Both the position numbers and the translations under genes were made by a program. Positions 17,391-26,371 of a stretch of 64,000 nucleotides of DNA are shown piece after piece. Location: contig NZ_AQHJ01000021.1 in the NCBI RefSeq assembly GCF_014925405.1, positions 1 through 64,000 on the forward strand, written 5' to 3'. The stretch's first letter is position 1; every line of letters starts with the position of its first letter. The DNA comes from Pseudoalteromonas ulvae UL12. GTDB lineage: Bacteria > Pseudomonadota > Gammaproteobacteria > Enterobacterales > Alteromonadaceae. The notes beneath the pieces were generated by a model. That model saw only the letters and a list, made by a program, of their open reading frames with translations. It did not search any database and had not been told where the DNA came from.

Positions 17391-17408
17391 TTTTTTTCGC
17401 GAAAAAAA
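17391..17408. promoter_or_regulatory. transfer-operon operator 2 (T7-CGCG-A7 palindrome)
   Basis: Perfect 18-bp palindrome upstream of the second transfer operon, with a TATTAT-like -10 about 25 bp downstream. It shares the design and location of the motifs at 9359 and 25094. Confidence 0.55.
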
Positions 17409-17461
17409 TAAAGCCTTTTAAATGGGTATTATAAGCGCAGTGAATTTATGGGGGTTTTATT

Positions 17462-17749
17462 GTGCGTTTTAGAATATTGATACTTCTATCGCTTTTGTTT
17501 TCGCAAAATACTTTTGCTCTAACTGAGTTGGAAAAAGAGAAGCTTAAACAAGCATTAGATACTTTGGAAGTTGCTAAGCAAATAATCAGGGAGGCTAAGA
17601 AGGAGTCTTCAGAAACCGATCCTGTGCGTTTGAAGTATGAGCGACTGTTGTTCGATATAGGCGAAGTTCAGTCGGCGGTTAAAAGACATGTCGTGTCTCC
17701 GTCTAGAGTTCCGCGTGAATTGAAAGAACTTCACTTGGATTATAAGTAG
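17462..17749 (+). CDS. RAQPRD-family conjugative element protein
   Basis: A 95-residue exported protein. The signal peptide is MRFRILILLSLLFSQNTFA. A helical segment (LTELEKEKLKQALDTLEVAKQIIREAKK) is followed by LKYERLLFDIGEVQSAVKRHVVSPSRVPRELKEL, which aligns with the RAQPRD signature of TIGR01690 proteins (here S-P-S-R-V-P-R-E). The start is GTG 17462 after a GGGGG-rich ribosome site. First gene of the second transfer operon, exactly the place this family takes after traD and TIGR03747. Confidence 0.82.
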   Translation: MRFRILILLSLLFSQNTFALTELEKEKLKQALDTLEVAKQIIREAKKESSETDPVRLKYERLLFDIGEVQSAVKRHVVSPSRVPRELKELHLDYK

Positions 17750-17755
17750 GTTTAC

Positions 17756-17986
17756 GTGTCAGAAGGAGGGTTCGAACGCGGAGCAGGTATTAGTGAGTCG
17801 GCAGTAGCCGCCGGATTTGATTGGTTGCTTGTCATTATCATGATCGTTGCTGCGGTCATGATTATTTTAGGGGCTTGGGGGGCATGGTCTTCTGGGCAGT
17901 TGAAAACTGAGAAGTTGATGTTTTATTCAATTAGAGCGTTAGTGCTTTTAGTTGTAACGGTAGTTTTATTTGGAGCTGTGGTGTGA
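17756..17986 (+). CDS. small membrane protein, TIGR03758 (PFL_4701) type
   Basis: A 76-residue protein with two membrane helices (about 22-40, LLVIIMIVAAVMIILGAWGAW; about 53-74, FYSIRALVLLVVTVVLFGAVV). Size and two-helix layout match the TIGR03758/DUF3262 proteins that sit between the RAQPRD protein and the TIGR03745 protein in type G clusters. The start is GTG 17756 with GTTTACG just before, a weak ribosome site. Possibly pilin-like or a channel accessory; role not established. Confidence 0.75.
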   Translation: MSEGGFERGAGISESAVAAGFDWLLVIIMIVAAVMIILGAWGAWSSGQLKTEKLMFYSIRALVLLVVTVVLFGAVV

Positions 17987-17988
17987 TT

Positions 17989-18360
17989 ATGAAATTTAAT
18001 ATTAAGAAAAAAGTATCTTCGTTGTTATCAATGGTGACACTGATATTTGTTCAATTTCAAGTGTGGGCTGAAACTGATTTGCCTCTTGCTGATGAGGTAG
18101 CTGAACAGGCCGAAGATAAAAGTGTGTTTGAGTTTGCTGCATACATTATTGGTGGTGCTATTGGTGTTGTTCTTTTAGCGTTGACAGGCTTTGCATTTGT
18201 TCAATCGCTCAGTTCGACGTTAACTGCTTTTAAAGAGTGGCAAGACGGTAAGGGTAATCTTCAGGAACTCGGTATGAAGGTTGGTGTATCTGTTCTGTTG
18301 CTCGTTATTTGTATTGTGATAATTGGCTTTGGTTACGCGGCGTTTGAAGAGTACCTTTAA
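17989..18360 (+). CDS. small membrane protein, TIGR03745 (PFL_4702) type
   Basis: About 123 residues. A signal-like N terminus with VSSLLSMVTLIFVQFQVWA precedes two membrane helices (about 47-72, YIIGGAIGVVLLALTGFAFV; about 98-120, VGVSVLLLVICIVIIGFGYAAF). The layout matches TIGR03745 proteins, often regarded as VirB2/pilin-like candidates in type G systems. ATG 17989 is preferred to the GTG at 17983 that overlaps the previous stop. The next gene's ATG overlaps its stop. Confidence 0.75.
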   Translation: MKFNIKKKVSSLLSMVTLIFVQFQVWAETDLPLADEVAEQAEDKSVFEFAAYIIGGAIGVVLLALTGFAFVQSLSSTLTAFKEWQDGKGNLQELGMKVGVSVLLLVICIVIIGFGYAAFEEYL

Positions 18361-18773
18361 TGGATGAAACTGATTTTACCGACCAGTTTGTACCTACCTT
18401 TGTAAATCAAGAGCCGGAGGTTATCAAAGGTCTAACCCAATTAGAACTAATGTTTTGCTTAGGTTTTGGATTTGTTTTTGGTGTGGTTTCAGCGGTGCTG
18501 ATTGGTATTTTTGTTGGCTTGATTGCGGGTTTAATCTCAATGATATTCTTAGGAATTTTGTCGGGTTTTATTCTAGCTAAAAAAATCAAAAGTATTAAGG
18601 CTGGTAAACCTAAAGGGTATATGAGCGTTGCTTTAAGAAAAAGAGCAATTAGCTGGTTTGGTAATTCAGTTAATAAAGAAGGTTTTTACCTTTTCGATGA
18701 GCGTCTAACTATTGGGCGCTCGGATATTCCAATGTTTGAAGTTGTGGAGCGTAGGGAGGAAGATGATGAGTAA
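18360..18773 (+). CDS. conjugative membrane protein, TIGR03750 type
   Basis: A 137-residue protein. The N terminus (FVPTFVNQEPEVIKGLTQLEL) is followed by two adjacent membrane helices (about 36-75, FGFVFGVVSAVLIGIFVGLIAGLISMIFLGILSGFILA) and a basic C-terminal part. This resembles TraL/VirB3-like proteins and the TIGR03750 family that precedes the VirB8-like gene. The start shares the TAATG junction with the previous stop. Its end overlaps the next gene. Confidence 0.75.
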   Translation: MDETDFTDQFVPTFVNQEPEVIKGLTQLELMFCLGFGFVFGVVSAVLIGIFVGLIAGLISMIFLGILSGFILAKKIKSIKAGKPKGYMSVALRKRAISWFGNSVNKEGFYLFDERLTIGRSDIPMFEVVERREEDDE

Positions 18774-19386
18774 ATCAGATAGGATGCTTGATGAAAAAAA
18801 TAAAACTATCCGTTGGCTTACGATTATCATCGGTTTATTGATAGCTGGTTTGATCCATGCACATATGATGGTCGCTAACATGCCTAAAGAGTGGTCTTTT
18901 TGGACTCCCCCGAACATCGATGCAGGGGGTAAGTCGAAAATAGGGCTTATTCCCGATGTGGAGGCATATAATTTTTCTTTTTTAATTTTCGCAAATATTA
19001 ATACTTGGCTAAATGATGGAGATAAAGAATATCCCAAAAAGCTTCAGCAGTTTAAGTATTACATGTCTGAAACCTACGCTAGTAAGTTGAAGAAAGAGTA
19101 TGAACAAGATCAAGGTAGTTATCGCAATCGCCTGCGTTCGGTTGAATTTGTGCCTAAAGCAGATGGTACTCCAAAATATTCAGTGCGACCTATAGATAGA
19201 AATAAATTTGAAGTTGAAGCTGTATTAAGGGTTAAAGATAGTATCAGTGGTACTGTTATTTTTGACGAAGAACGACGCTATTTTTTCACTGTGAGAAGTG
19301 CTTATGTTCCACGCAGAAACAATCCTTGGCAGATGAAGATTGTTGGTGAGTATCAGCGTTATACTTTGGAGAAGAAGCGTGTTTAG
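18763..19386 (+). CDS. VirB8-like conjugative protein, TIGR03746 (PFL_4703) type
   Basis: About 207 residues. One membrane helix (about 20-42, IRWLTIIIGLLIAGLIHAHMM) is followed by a periplasmic VirB8-like domain with PDVEAYNFSFLIFANINTWLNDGDKEYPKKL and SAYVPRRNNPWQMKIVGEYQRY. These are family landmarks of TIGR03746, an assembly platform protein. ATG 18763 or 18766, just after AGGGAGGA, is the likely start. It overlaps the next gene's GTG. Confidence 0.85.
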   Translation: MMSKSDRMLDEKNKTIRWLTIIIGLLIAGLIHAHMMVANMPKEWSFWTPPNIDAGGKSKIGLIPDVEAYNFSFLIFANINTWLNDGDKEYPKKLQQFKYYMSETYASKLKKEYEQDQGSYRNRLRSVEFVPKADGTPKYSVRPIDRNKFEVEAVLRVKDSISGTVIFDEERRYFFTVRSAYVPRRNNPWQMKIVGEYQRYTLEKKRV

Positions 19387-20158
19387 GTTGTTCATTGTTT
19401 TGATGATGTTTGTAAGTGTTGTAAATGCTGAAACATTTGTTGAGGCTAACGATGGTGATGAGATCCGCGTTGTTGTACCGTTTGTTAAGAACCTTGACAA
19501 AAAAATAATATTTGAAGAGCCAGTGGCTATTGGTGCTACTGGTGCTTTTAAAAATGTTATTAGAACGCAATCTATCGGTAATACAGTTTACTTTACAGCT
19601 AAGACTACTTCTGACAGAAGGTTCAGAATTGTAGGAAAGGGTCAACAATCCAAGAAAGTCTATACCCTTTTGGTTTCTATTAGCGAAAGAGCAGATGATG
19701 CAGATGGTATTAGAGTTGTTTCCCCTGGTAAATCATTTGGATTAACAAGAAGCGCCGGTAAAAGTGAAGTGACCCCTATTGAGTTAGTTCGTTTTGTCTC
19801 ACAAACTCTGTTTTCCCCTTCGTATGCTATTGAACCTTTATCTGGGGTGAGAATGGTTGGTCATTCGTTACCAGATGATCTCGATTTTCTATATGAAGGA
19901 GCCAGTTTAGATATTGCACCAATAAGAGCATACAGGGCTGGTAAATGGACTGTTACGGCATTAAAAGTCATTAACAAAAGCCAATTTGAAGAACATTCAT
20001 TAAGCCCTGATAACTTAATGAAGATATATCCCAGAGTTAATGCGGAGGGTGTTGTTGCTCAACATGAATATTTAGGTGTAACCGAAGATGATAATTCTTC
20101 TGTTATATATGTTGTTTCTAAGGATGCTCTTGCAAAAAACTTAAAGGTGGGTCGTTAG
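19379..20158 (+). CDS. TraK-like conjugative protein, TIGR03749 (PFL_4704) type
   Basis: About 259 residues with signal peptide MFRLFIVLMMFVSVVNA and a mature start ETFVEANDGDEIRVVVP. The C-terminal part, GAYDLDFLYEGASLD-like segments and RAYRAGKWTVTALKVINKS (about 185-205), fits DUF3438/TIGR03749 proteins that act like VirB9/TraK in the outer-membrane core complex. The start is GTG 19379, overlapping the previous stop. Immediately followed by the TraB-like gene, which is the expected order. Confidence 0.82.
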   Translation: MFRLFIVLMMFVSVVNAETFVEANDGDEIRVVVPFVKNLDKKIIFEEPVAIGATGAFKNVIRTQSIGNTVYFTAKTTSDRRFRIVGKGQQSKKVYTLLVSISERADDADGIRVVSPGKSFGLTRSAGKSEVTPIELVRFVSQTLFSPSYAIEPLSGVRMVGHSLPDDLDFLYEGASLDIAPIRAYRAGKWTVTALKVINKSQFEEHSLSPDNLMKIYPRVNAEGVVAQHEYLGVTEDDNSSVIYVVSKDALAKNLKVGR

Positions 20159-21610
20159 ATGGCAGGTAAATTATCAAGCTCACCTGCTTTAAAGTTGAGT
20201 GGGTATGTCGGCGCTGCTGTTTTGCTTTTTTTTGGCGGTAGTTATTTGTTTACCAGTGAGCCAGAAGTAGGTAAATCAACAAATGGTAGCCAGTCGAGCC
20301 AAAAAGATACTGATGTAGATCAAGGCCCGACTGCTGGTAGTGAACCTGGCGCTTTAACAAATGATGTTAGACAGCTCTATGCTCGTTTTAATGAGCTTCA
20401 ATCTGAAAACAATCAATTAAAAGATGAACTAAAGGATTTTAAAAAAAATGGTGTTACTAACAATACACCAGTAGAAGGACAAAATAATATCAGTGAAGAG
20501 CAGATAGAGAATATGGTAGCGAAGCTGGTAAGTGAACAAGTAAAAGGTGAACTTGGTACCAGCAATATGAATGTAGATCAAACTACTGATGATGCATTAT
20601 TGGATTTCGGTTCATTGAACGACGAAAATAAACGCAAAGGCGCGGGTGTCACCTTGAATGGTTATAAAGTTTCTACACAGTCAAATGGTGTTGGCCAAAA
20701 AAGTAGTAATGAAGATTCAATCGAATGGATTGTACCTGAAGGTGTGGAGAGTTCTGAAGAGGGTGGCTTGTCAGGATTTCTTTCTGAAGCAAAAGACACT
20801 ATCCCTTTTAACAATGCCAAATCTGAAGAACAGCGGCGTAAAGAGCAACTAATTCAATACGCGACTATCGATGCTGACGCGATCTTGTTCGGTGCTATAT
20901 CATTAAATGCCTTAATTGGCGTAACACCTACAGATGGAAGCGTTCAGTCTCCATTTCAATTTAAAGTTGAGTTGGGTCAGGAAAACTTAGCTACATCTGG
21001 TGTATATATGCCAGATATTGCACTTATGCGTTTTTCAGGTTATGCGGTAGGTGAATGGGCTACCGGTTGCGTTGAAGGACGTATTACTAGCGCTACATTT
21101 GTTTTTAATGATGGTGCTATCGCTTCCATTACGCCCGTTGACCCAATGAAGGGAGGGGGTGGCGGTAAAAACAATTCCATCGGTTATCTAAGTGATCGTC
21201 ATGGAACACCATGCATAAAAGGTGAGAAGCATTCAACACTGTTAGAGTACGCTTCAATCACTGGCTCACTTTCTGGTTTGAGTGCTATTGGAGAAGGTTT
21301 GTCTAATGCACAATTTGATATCGATAAAACATCAACTGGTTTAACCCAAGCCTTTACAGGGAATCAATTAGAACTTGCGGTAGGTGATGGTCTTAGCGGT
21401 GGTATTAACGCTATAAATCAAGTGGTAGCACAACGTTATGCAAACGTTAGGGATATCGTCGTAGCACCTGCAGGTGAATATGTTTTAAATATGACAAAGC
21501 AATTAAATATTGATTATGACCCTAACGGTAGAAAACTGATTAATGATGATTTTGATTCTGAATTGGAGGCATATCGTGAAGAACAACGTATTGTTACTGC
21601 TACTAATTAG
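20159..21610 (+). CDS. TraB/VirB10-like conjugative protein, TIGR03752 (PFL_4705) type
   Basis: A 483-residue core-complex scaffold. It has one N-terminal membrane helix (about 12-32, GYVGAAVLLFFGGSYLFT). A linker with a coiled coil follows (about 64-105, VRQLYARFNELQSENNQLKDELKDF). The C-terminal region has PFQFKVELGQENLATSGVYMPDIALMRFSGYAVGEW and SDRHGTPCIKG, typical of TIGR03752. VirB10-type proteins span both membranes and gate the channel. The start is one base after the TAG of the previous gene, and the following lipoprotein gene starts within its last 35 bases. Confidence 0.85.
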   Translation: MAGKLSSSPALKLSGYVGAAVLLFFGGSYLFTSEPEVGKSTNGSQSSQKDTDVDQGPTAGSEPGALTNDVRQLYARFNELQSENNQLKDELKDFKKNGVTNNTPVEGQNNISEEQIENMVAKLVSEQVKGELGTSNMNVDQTTDDALLDFGSLNDENKRKGAGVTLNGYKVSTQSNGVGQKSSNEDSIEWIVPEGVESSEEGGLSGFLSEAKDTIPFNNAKSEEQRRKEQLIQYATIDADAILFGAISLNALIGVTPTDGSVQSPFQFKVELGQENLATSGVYMPDIALMRFSGYAVGEWATGCVEGRITSATFVFNDGAIASITPVDPMKGGGGGKNNSIGYLSDRHGTPCIKGEKHSTLLEYASITGSLSGLSAIGEGLSNAQFDIDKTSTGLTQAFTGNQLELAVGDGLSGGINAINQVVAQRYANVRDIVVAPAGEYVLNMTKQLNIDYDPNGRKLINDDFDSELEAYREEQRIVTATN

Positions 21611-21926
21611 TTCCATTGTTGGTTGCTCTAGTAGGTCGGATGACCTTTTCAATAATGAAGGTAAGCCGACAATGCTAGAAATGCATGAAAAACACAAACA
21701 AGGCCTCTACGGAAATCGTATCGAAGAAGCGCGTAAACAATTCAGTGTGATCGATAACTATAAAGAACAGAAAAGAGTGACGTTTAATGATGACCTTCGT
21801 TTACCTAACCCAGAATTAGAATTTGTCGTTTTCCCTAAAAGAAATCCAGATGGTTCAGTTAGCCCACAAACGGTAAAGCGTTTTAGTATGTATCGTCAAG
21901 TCCATTACCAGACTGGAGGTTATTAA
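21576..21926 (+). CDS. conjugative lipoprotein, TIGR03751 type
   Basis: About 116 residues with lipoprotein signal MKNNVLLLLLISSIVGC (lipobox SIVGC). Landmarks are HEKHKQGLYGNRIEEARKQF and LPNPELEFVVFPKRNPDGSVSP near the C terminus, resembling TIGR03751 lipoproteins, the VirB7-like partner in type G systems. GTG 21576 with GGAGG at the right distance is the best start. Overlaps the TraB-like gene and abuts the ATPase gene. Confidence 0.82.
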   Translation: MKNNVLLLLLISSIVGCSSRSDDLFNNEGKPTMLEMHEKHKQGLYGNRIEEARKQFSVIDNYKEQKRVTFNDDLRLPNPELEFVVFPKRNPDGSVSPQTVKRFSMYRQVHYQTGGY

Positions 21927-24900
21927 TGAAAGTGTTAGATCGCATTAATGTAGTAGCAGATAACTTTATGGATGCATTTAGAATTCATGACACATCGCCT
22001 TCGGAAATGGTTACATCTGCAGATTTGAAAGCACAATATCAAAGGCCAACGTCTTTTACGGATAAATTACCCTTTATTGAGTACCTGCCTTCAGAAGAAA
22101 TGTTTTTAAAACATGACTGTTTTAGCGTAGCTGCTGGGTTTGAAATAAAAACCATAAATACAGAAGGTTTTCCATTAAAAACTAAAGCCGCATTTAGGGA
22201 TCAGTTAATGCGTGTTTTAAGAGATAATGTCCCACAAGAAGCTGATAATCCGTGGGTGGTAGAAGTTTTTTTCTCAAATACATACAGCTTAGACAGAGTT
22301 GCAGATTCATTTGTTAATTTTTCAAGTAAAAGCACTATTAGGGATGCGGTAAAAGAGTCATTAGATCAGATCTATTCACGACACCTCAAAGGTGTTGCCG
22401 GTGAAAAAGGTATTTTTGTTGATGAGCAAGTAACCAAGTTACCGTTCGGTGGCAAAGAAACTGTTGGCCGTATGTTTCTTTATCGTCGTAGAAACCGTAA
22501 GCAGGTGCTCGATGAAACGCCTGTTGATGAGCTTAATATAGTAAGAGACAGACTTGTTCAATCCATTAAAGATATTGGCGATGGTGTGGCCATTACTAAT
22601 ATGACTGGCGAAAAATACTATGAATGGATGTTTAGATGGTTTAATCCTAACCCTGATATCACAGACGGTGATGTTGATAAAGCATTGAAAATGTTTGCCT
22701 ATCCAGGCGATGATAATGTACCTGTTGGTCGCGATTTTTCTGGAATGCTTACTTTAACACCACCTAAGTCTGTTGTTGATAAAGGGATGTGGGAATTTGA
22801 TGGTATTAAGCATAAATATATGCCGGTAAATGTTATTCGTGGTGCACCTAAAATCGGGGCCTTTAGCGCCCCGACGGAAGGAGTTTCACTTTTTGATAAG
22901 TTGCCATCCGGTACAACATTCGCAATGAAAATCACATTCATTGATAAAGATTCGGTGGAAACTGATATTAGCCGTATTGAGAAGTCAGCTATTGGTGATG
23001 GTGCTGTTGCTCAAGAGGCAAGAGAAGAAGCCGCACATGTAAAAGAAATATTGCTAAAAGGTGGTACGCTTTTACCTGTGGAAATGGGATTTTATGTTAG
23101 AGCAAAACATGAGAATGGATTGCGTCGAGTATGCAATAAAATTAAAGGAGCTGCTGCAGACGTCCAATTGCAAGTGTTGGATGATAAATTTGATTTAAAA
23201 GCCTGTGATAATTATTTCAGAATGATGCCAGGTAACTACAGACCTGATTTGAATAAGACTAGAGCTACTACGGTGAAGTGCTCATTAGAACATGTAGCCA
23301 ATTATTTTCCTTTACTTGGTCGCGGTGTGGGTTCTGGAACGTGTGTTCAGATGCAGTTCAATCGCGGTGGTGAAGTGATGGCATTTGATACAATTGGAGA
23401 TCGATTATCAAATTCACACAAGGTAATTATCGGGGGTTCAGGAGCCGGTAAATCTGTGAAACTTGTTGAAGAGTTGTTCGAGTATGTGGCCCAGTATAAT
23501 GCGCAGGTTTTCATTATAGAAAAAGGCGACTCATTTAAACTTGCTGTTGAATACCTTGAGCGTTTAGGTAAATCAACTAATCAGATAAAACTTGACTCCA
23601 AAAGTAAAACTGTATTACCTCCTTACGCAAATGCTTATAGAGCACTTGATGCTGAAGAAGACTTCGAAGAGGCTATAAATAATCCTCGCGATGTATTCAA
23701 AGATACATACGCAGAAGTTGAAGCTATGGCAGACCCTAGTGTTCCACCTCCAGACGATCTTGAGCAATTTGGTGTTGATGTTGAGGATGAAGATAAGGAT
23801 TATCTGGGTGAAATGGAATTAATGACTCGAATTATAGTTACAGGTGGTAATGCTGCAGAAAATGCAAAGCTAAAACCTGCAGATCAGTCATTCATTCGGA
23901 GAGCAATTCTTAACGCTGCTAGAAAATGTTTAGCACAGTGCGAGTTTGTTTCGGTTAGCGACACTAATCAATTGGTGGGTAAGTCTGGAGCTGTAATAAA
24001 GAACAAAGAGGGGGAGTTTTACTGGCTCGACAGGGAAAGCAATACAGTAATAACAGGTAAAGATAAGGAAAGCGCCGTCCCTTCGGTAAAGTTTTTCGCT
24101 AACAAAAGTGGTATTCAATTAAACGTTAATAAATTTAAAGGAGATAATGGTCAGCTAAAAGATTACAAAGGGAATATGGTCTTATTCCTAACCAAACCGC
24201 ATCCATTAATTTCAGATGTTGCTTTAGAAATGAAGCAGCTTATGGAAGATGATAAGTTTATGCGGGAAGAACAAAAGAGCAGGGTTTATGAGTTTGGTGA
24301 AGGTATGAACAACTTCACTATGGGTCTTGCTGGTAAGCTTTTTAATAAACACGGCCAATTATTCCCTGATGTAGATATTACTCATATTGATATGGGTGAT
24401 ACAGTTAAAGCCGGTAAAGAGGCTGAGTTAGCTGTTGCGTACGCTTCTGTTCTAAACTCAGTTACAGATTTAGCTGAAGCTAAACAATACTCAGGCCGTC
24501 CGATCCTTGTTATTACTGATGAGGGCCATAACTTTGTATCTAAAACCTCTAAAGCATCTGAAATTTTAGTACCTGCAATTGTTAAGATCGTAAAAATGAT
24601 GCGGAAATTAGGTTGTTGGTATTGGATTGCTACGCAAAATATTAAAGATTTTAGTGATGAAGCTGCAGCCCTACTCAAGCTTGCTGAATGGTGGGAGGTG
24701 TTGTTAGTGCCTGAAGGTGAGGATGAGGATATAGCTAGGTTTAAACGACTTAGTGATGACCAAAAGGCAATATTATCTAGCGTAACAAAAGAACCCAGGA
24801 AATATACTGAAGGGTTCATTATGTGCGCGAATAAAAAGATTAATAATCAGATATTTAGGAATATTCCGCCTTCAATTATACTGGCTCTTGCAATGTCAGA

Positions 24901-25021
24901 TCCAGATGAGAAGAGGGCTAGAGCATCTATAATGAAACAACATAACGTTTCAGAACTGGATGCAGCGCTGATTATGGCAGATGAGCTTGACCAGGCAAGG
25001 GGATTTGCTATGGCTGCTTAG
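21926..25021 (+). CDS. traC: TraC/VirB4-type conjugative transfer ATPase (TIGR03744, PFL_4706)
   Basis: A 1031-residue ATPase that powers pilus and channel assembly. Walker A IIGGSGAGKSVKL lies near 500-512 and Walker B PILVITDEGHNF near 860-871. The N-terminal TraC-like region has DTIGDRLSNSHK just before the P-loop. Its length, over 900 residues, matches TIGR03744 rather than shorter VirB4 proteins. The start shares TAATG with the previous stop. It is the last gene before the terminator, and the downstream pilus operon separates it from the rest of the type G genes. Confidence 0.92.
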   Translation: MKVLDRINVVADNFMDAFRIHDTSPSEMVTSADLKAQYQRPTSFTDKLPFIEYLPSEEMFLKHDCFSVAAGFEIKTINTEGFPLKTKAAFRDQLMRVLRDNVPQEADNPWVVEVFFSNTYSLDRVADSFVNFSSKSTIRDAVKESLDQIYSRHLKGVAGEKGIFVDEQVTKLPFGGKETVGRMFLYRRRNRKQVLDETPVDELNIVRDRLVQSIKDIGDGVAITNMTGEKYYEWMFRWFNPNPDITDGDVDKALKMFAYPGDDNVPVGRDFSGMLTLTPPKSVVDKGMWEFDGIKHKYMPVNVIRGAPKIGAFSAPTEGVSLFDKLPSGTTFAMKITFIDKDSVETDISRIEKSAIGDGAVAQEAREEAAHVKEILLKGGTLLPVEMGFYVRAKHENGLRRVCNKIKGAAADVQLQVLDDKFDLKACDNYFRMMPGNYRPDLNKTRATTVKCSLEHVANYFPLLGRGVGSGTCVQMQFNRGGEVMAFDTIGDRLSNSHKVIIGGSGAGKSVKLVEELFEYVAQYNAQVFIIEKGDSFKLAVEYLERLGKSTNQIKLDSKSKTVLPPYANAYRALDAEEDFEEAINNPRDVFKDTYAEVEAMADPSVPPPDDLEQFGVDVEDEDKDYLGEMELMTRIIVTGGNAAENAKLKPADQSFIRRAILNAARKCLAQCEFVSVSDTNQLVGKSGAVIKNKEGEFYWLDRESNTVITGKDKESAVPSVKFFANKSGIQLNVNKFKGDNGQLKDYKGNMVLFLTKPHPLISDVALEMKQLMEDDKFMREEQKSRVYEFGEGMNNFTMGLAGKLFNKHGQLFPDVDITHIDMGDTVKAGKEAELAVAYASVLNSVTDLAEAKQYSGRPILVITDEGHNFVSKTSKASEILVPAIVKIVKMMRKLGCWYWIATQNIKDFSDEAAALLKLAEWWEVLLVPEGEDEDIARFKRLSDDQKAILSSVTKEPRKYTEGFIMCANKKINNQIFRNIPPSIILALAMSDPDEKRARASIMKQHNVSELDAALIMADELDQARGFAMAA

Positions 25022-25026
25022 ATAAT

Positions 25027-25040
25027 TTCTACATGTAGAA
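25027..25040. repeat. dispersed palindrome TTCTACATGTAGAA, copy 5
   Basis: Perfect copy between the TraC stop and the terminator, 50-100 bp upstream of the pilus operon promoter region. Confidence 0.75.
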
Positions 25041-25068
25041 AAAGGCTGGCTTTGTGCTGGCCTTTTTT
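25041..25068 (+). terminator. terminator after TraC
   Basis: AAGGC...GCCTT stem with inner GGC/GCTGG pairing, followed by TTTTTT. Confidence 0.75.
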
Positions 25069-25093
25069 CGTTTTTGTCACTTATAAACTTTAT

Positions 25094-25110
25094 TTTTTTC
25101 GAGGAAAAAA
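25094..25110. promoter_or_regulatory. transfer-operon operator 3 (T6-CGAGG-A6)
   Basis: TTTTTTCGAGGAAAAAA is the exact reverse complement of the motif at 9359-9375. A TAGAAT -10-like box follows about 20 bp downstream, before the pilus operon. Confidence 0.55.
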
Positions 25111-25160
25111 TATCGAAATTAAATCATTAGAATAGCTTGCATAGATTAAGAGGCGATTTA

Positions 25161-25898
25161 ATGAAGCAGTTATTCACATTATTAACAATTGGTACTTTGT
25201 TGGCAGGTTGCCAATCTACGCTACCTGAACCTATCGAACATAAGCGTGAGCCTAATGCAGTAATTCAATTTGCTGCTAATCATTCGTATTTCAATAATGC
25301 TGAAGGATTGAAGCAGGTTGTGGCAGGTAACCCAGCGTTGATAGTTGTTAATGCCACTGACAGTAATGTAGGTGTGGCTAAAAGTCGTGCAGAACGTATT
25401 GTGAAGTTAATGGAAGCGCATGGTGATTTATACGCGGCCTATCGTTACACGGTTCATCCTGAAGATGCTGATTTGGCCGAAGTCTTTGTGCTTGATGAAA
25501 ATGAATCACTTCAAAGTTTATTAGCGGTCGTTAATGGCCAGTCTCTTGATCGTACATTGGGTAAGTATTTCTCTGAAGATAAAGTGCGTTTGTTGGAACG
25601 TGATATTTCAAGATCGAAGTTCGTTGTTGAAAAAGAAGATTCGTTAGACGTTCAGCTTAAAAAGTTAATTAAACAATTTGGTTGGAGCGTTTCGGCGTTG
25701 CCTGATTTTAGAGGGGAAGATGGTGTCGTGGTTAAGTCTGTGGCATTTGAAATGGATTTGGTAGTTGGGGATGTTAGCCAGCTAACCGGTAGTGAAATCA
25801 CTGAGGTTATCAATCGGTGGTTTGGTGTTTATTCAGCGGTTGAGGGTGATTACAAGGTTGCCGTGGACTCTGTAAATAAAGGTGTGGTGATTTACTAA
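25161..25898 (+). CDS. pilL: PilL-like type IV pilus lipoprotein
   Basis: About 245 residues with lipoprotein signal MKQLFTLLTIGTLLAGC. The C-terminal region (about 155-245, VEKEDSLDVQLKKLIKQFGW and ITEVINRWFGVYSAVEGDYKVAV) resembles the TcpQ/PilL domain that helps position the pilus secretin. ATG 25161 is chosen because the lipoprotein signal begins there. First gene of the pilus operon, overlapping the next by one base. PilL of IncI-type thin pili is the nearest named relative; moderately sure. Confidence 0.65.
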   Translation: MKQLFTLLTIGTLLAGCQSTLPEPIEHKREPNAVIQFAANHSYFNNAEGLKQVVAGNPALIVVNATDSNVGVAKSRAERIVKLMEAHGDLYAAYRYTVHPEDADLAEVFVLDENESLQSLLAVVNGQSLDRTLGKYFSEDKVRLLERDISRSKFVVEKEDSLDVQLKKLIKQFGWSVSALPDFRGEDGVVVKSVAFEMDLVVGDVSQLTGSEITEVINRWFGVYSAVEGDYKVAVDSVNKGVVIY

Positions 25899-26371
25899 TG
25901 AAAAAAACGTATTTAGCCCTGTTGTTGGCAGTGGCAACCAGTGTTTCGGCAGAGCAAAGTGCTGTGTTGGGGGTTCAAGTTTTAAGTGAGCCTACTTCAA
26001 AAGAGAAGGAGTTACTTGCGGAGCTTGAAGCTGAGCAGGAAAAAAGTGAACAGCAACAACAAGAGAGTCTTTTAGCTCAACGTTCTTATGTGTACCAGGG
26101 CGGTTTTAGAGAGAACTTTGAGAGACTTGCTACACAATGGGACTTTGCTCCTGTTATTTGGGATGAAAAAGTCAATAACTGTGTTTGGGAGCAAGTCACA
26201 GAGTATGAAATTAAGGACACTAAAACGGGTGAGCCATTTTTCGACTCGCGTGATGTGCTTTTTTTCTATGCGGATACATTGGATTTCGTTCCACGTTTTA
26301 ATGATATCGATAAGTCGGTGGTGATGATTTACCAAGGGCCGGAAAATAGGGTGAGTGATTGTGCATATTAA
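25898..26371 (+). CDS. exported TcpQ-like pilus accessory protein
   Basis: A 157-residue protein with signal peptide MKKTYLALLLAVATSVSA. A Glu/Gln-rich coiled-coil stretch (about 32-62) is followed by GGFRENFERLATQWDFAPVIWDEKVNNCVWEQ and a C-terminal VPRFNDIDKSVVMIYQGPENRVSDCAY. The ERLATQWDF block resembles the TcpQ/PilL C-domain found beside secretins. It overlaps the secretin gene by 17 bases. Role likely in secretin assembly; family assignment tentative. Confidence 0.6.
   Translation: MKKTYLALLLAVATSVSAEQSAVLGVQVLSEPTSKEKELLAELEAEQEKSEQQQQESLLAQRSYVYQGGFRENFERLATQWDFAPVIWDEKVNNCVWEQVTEYEIKDTKTGEPFFDSRDVLFFYADTLDFVPRFNDIDKSVVMIYQGPENRVSDCAY

Noticed and set aside
24382..24819. Minus-strand open frame of 145 codons within the TraC gene
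   Set aside because: Antisense shadow of a conserved ATPase frame including the Walker B region; no independent support.
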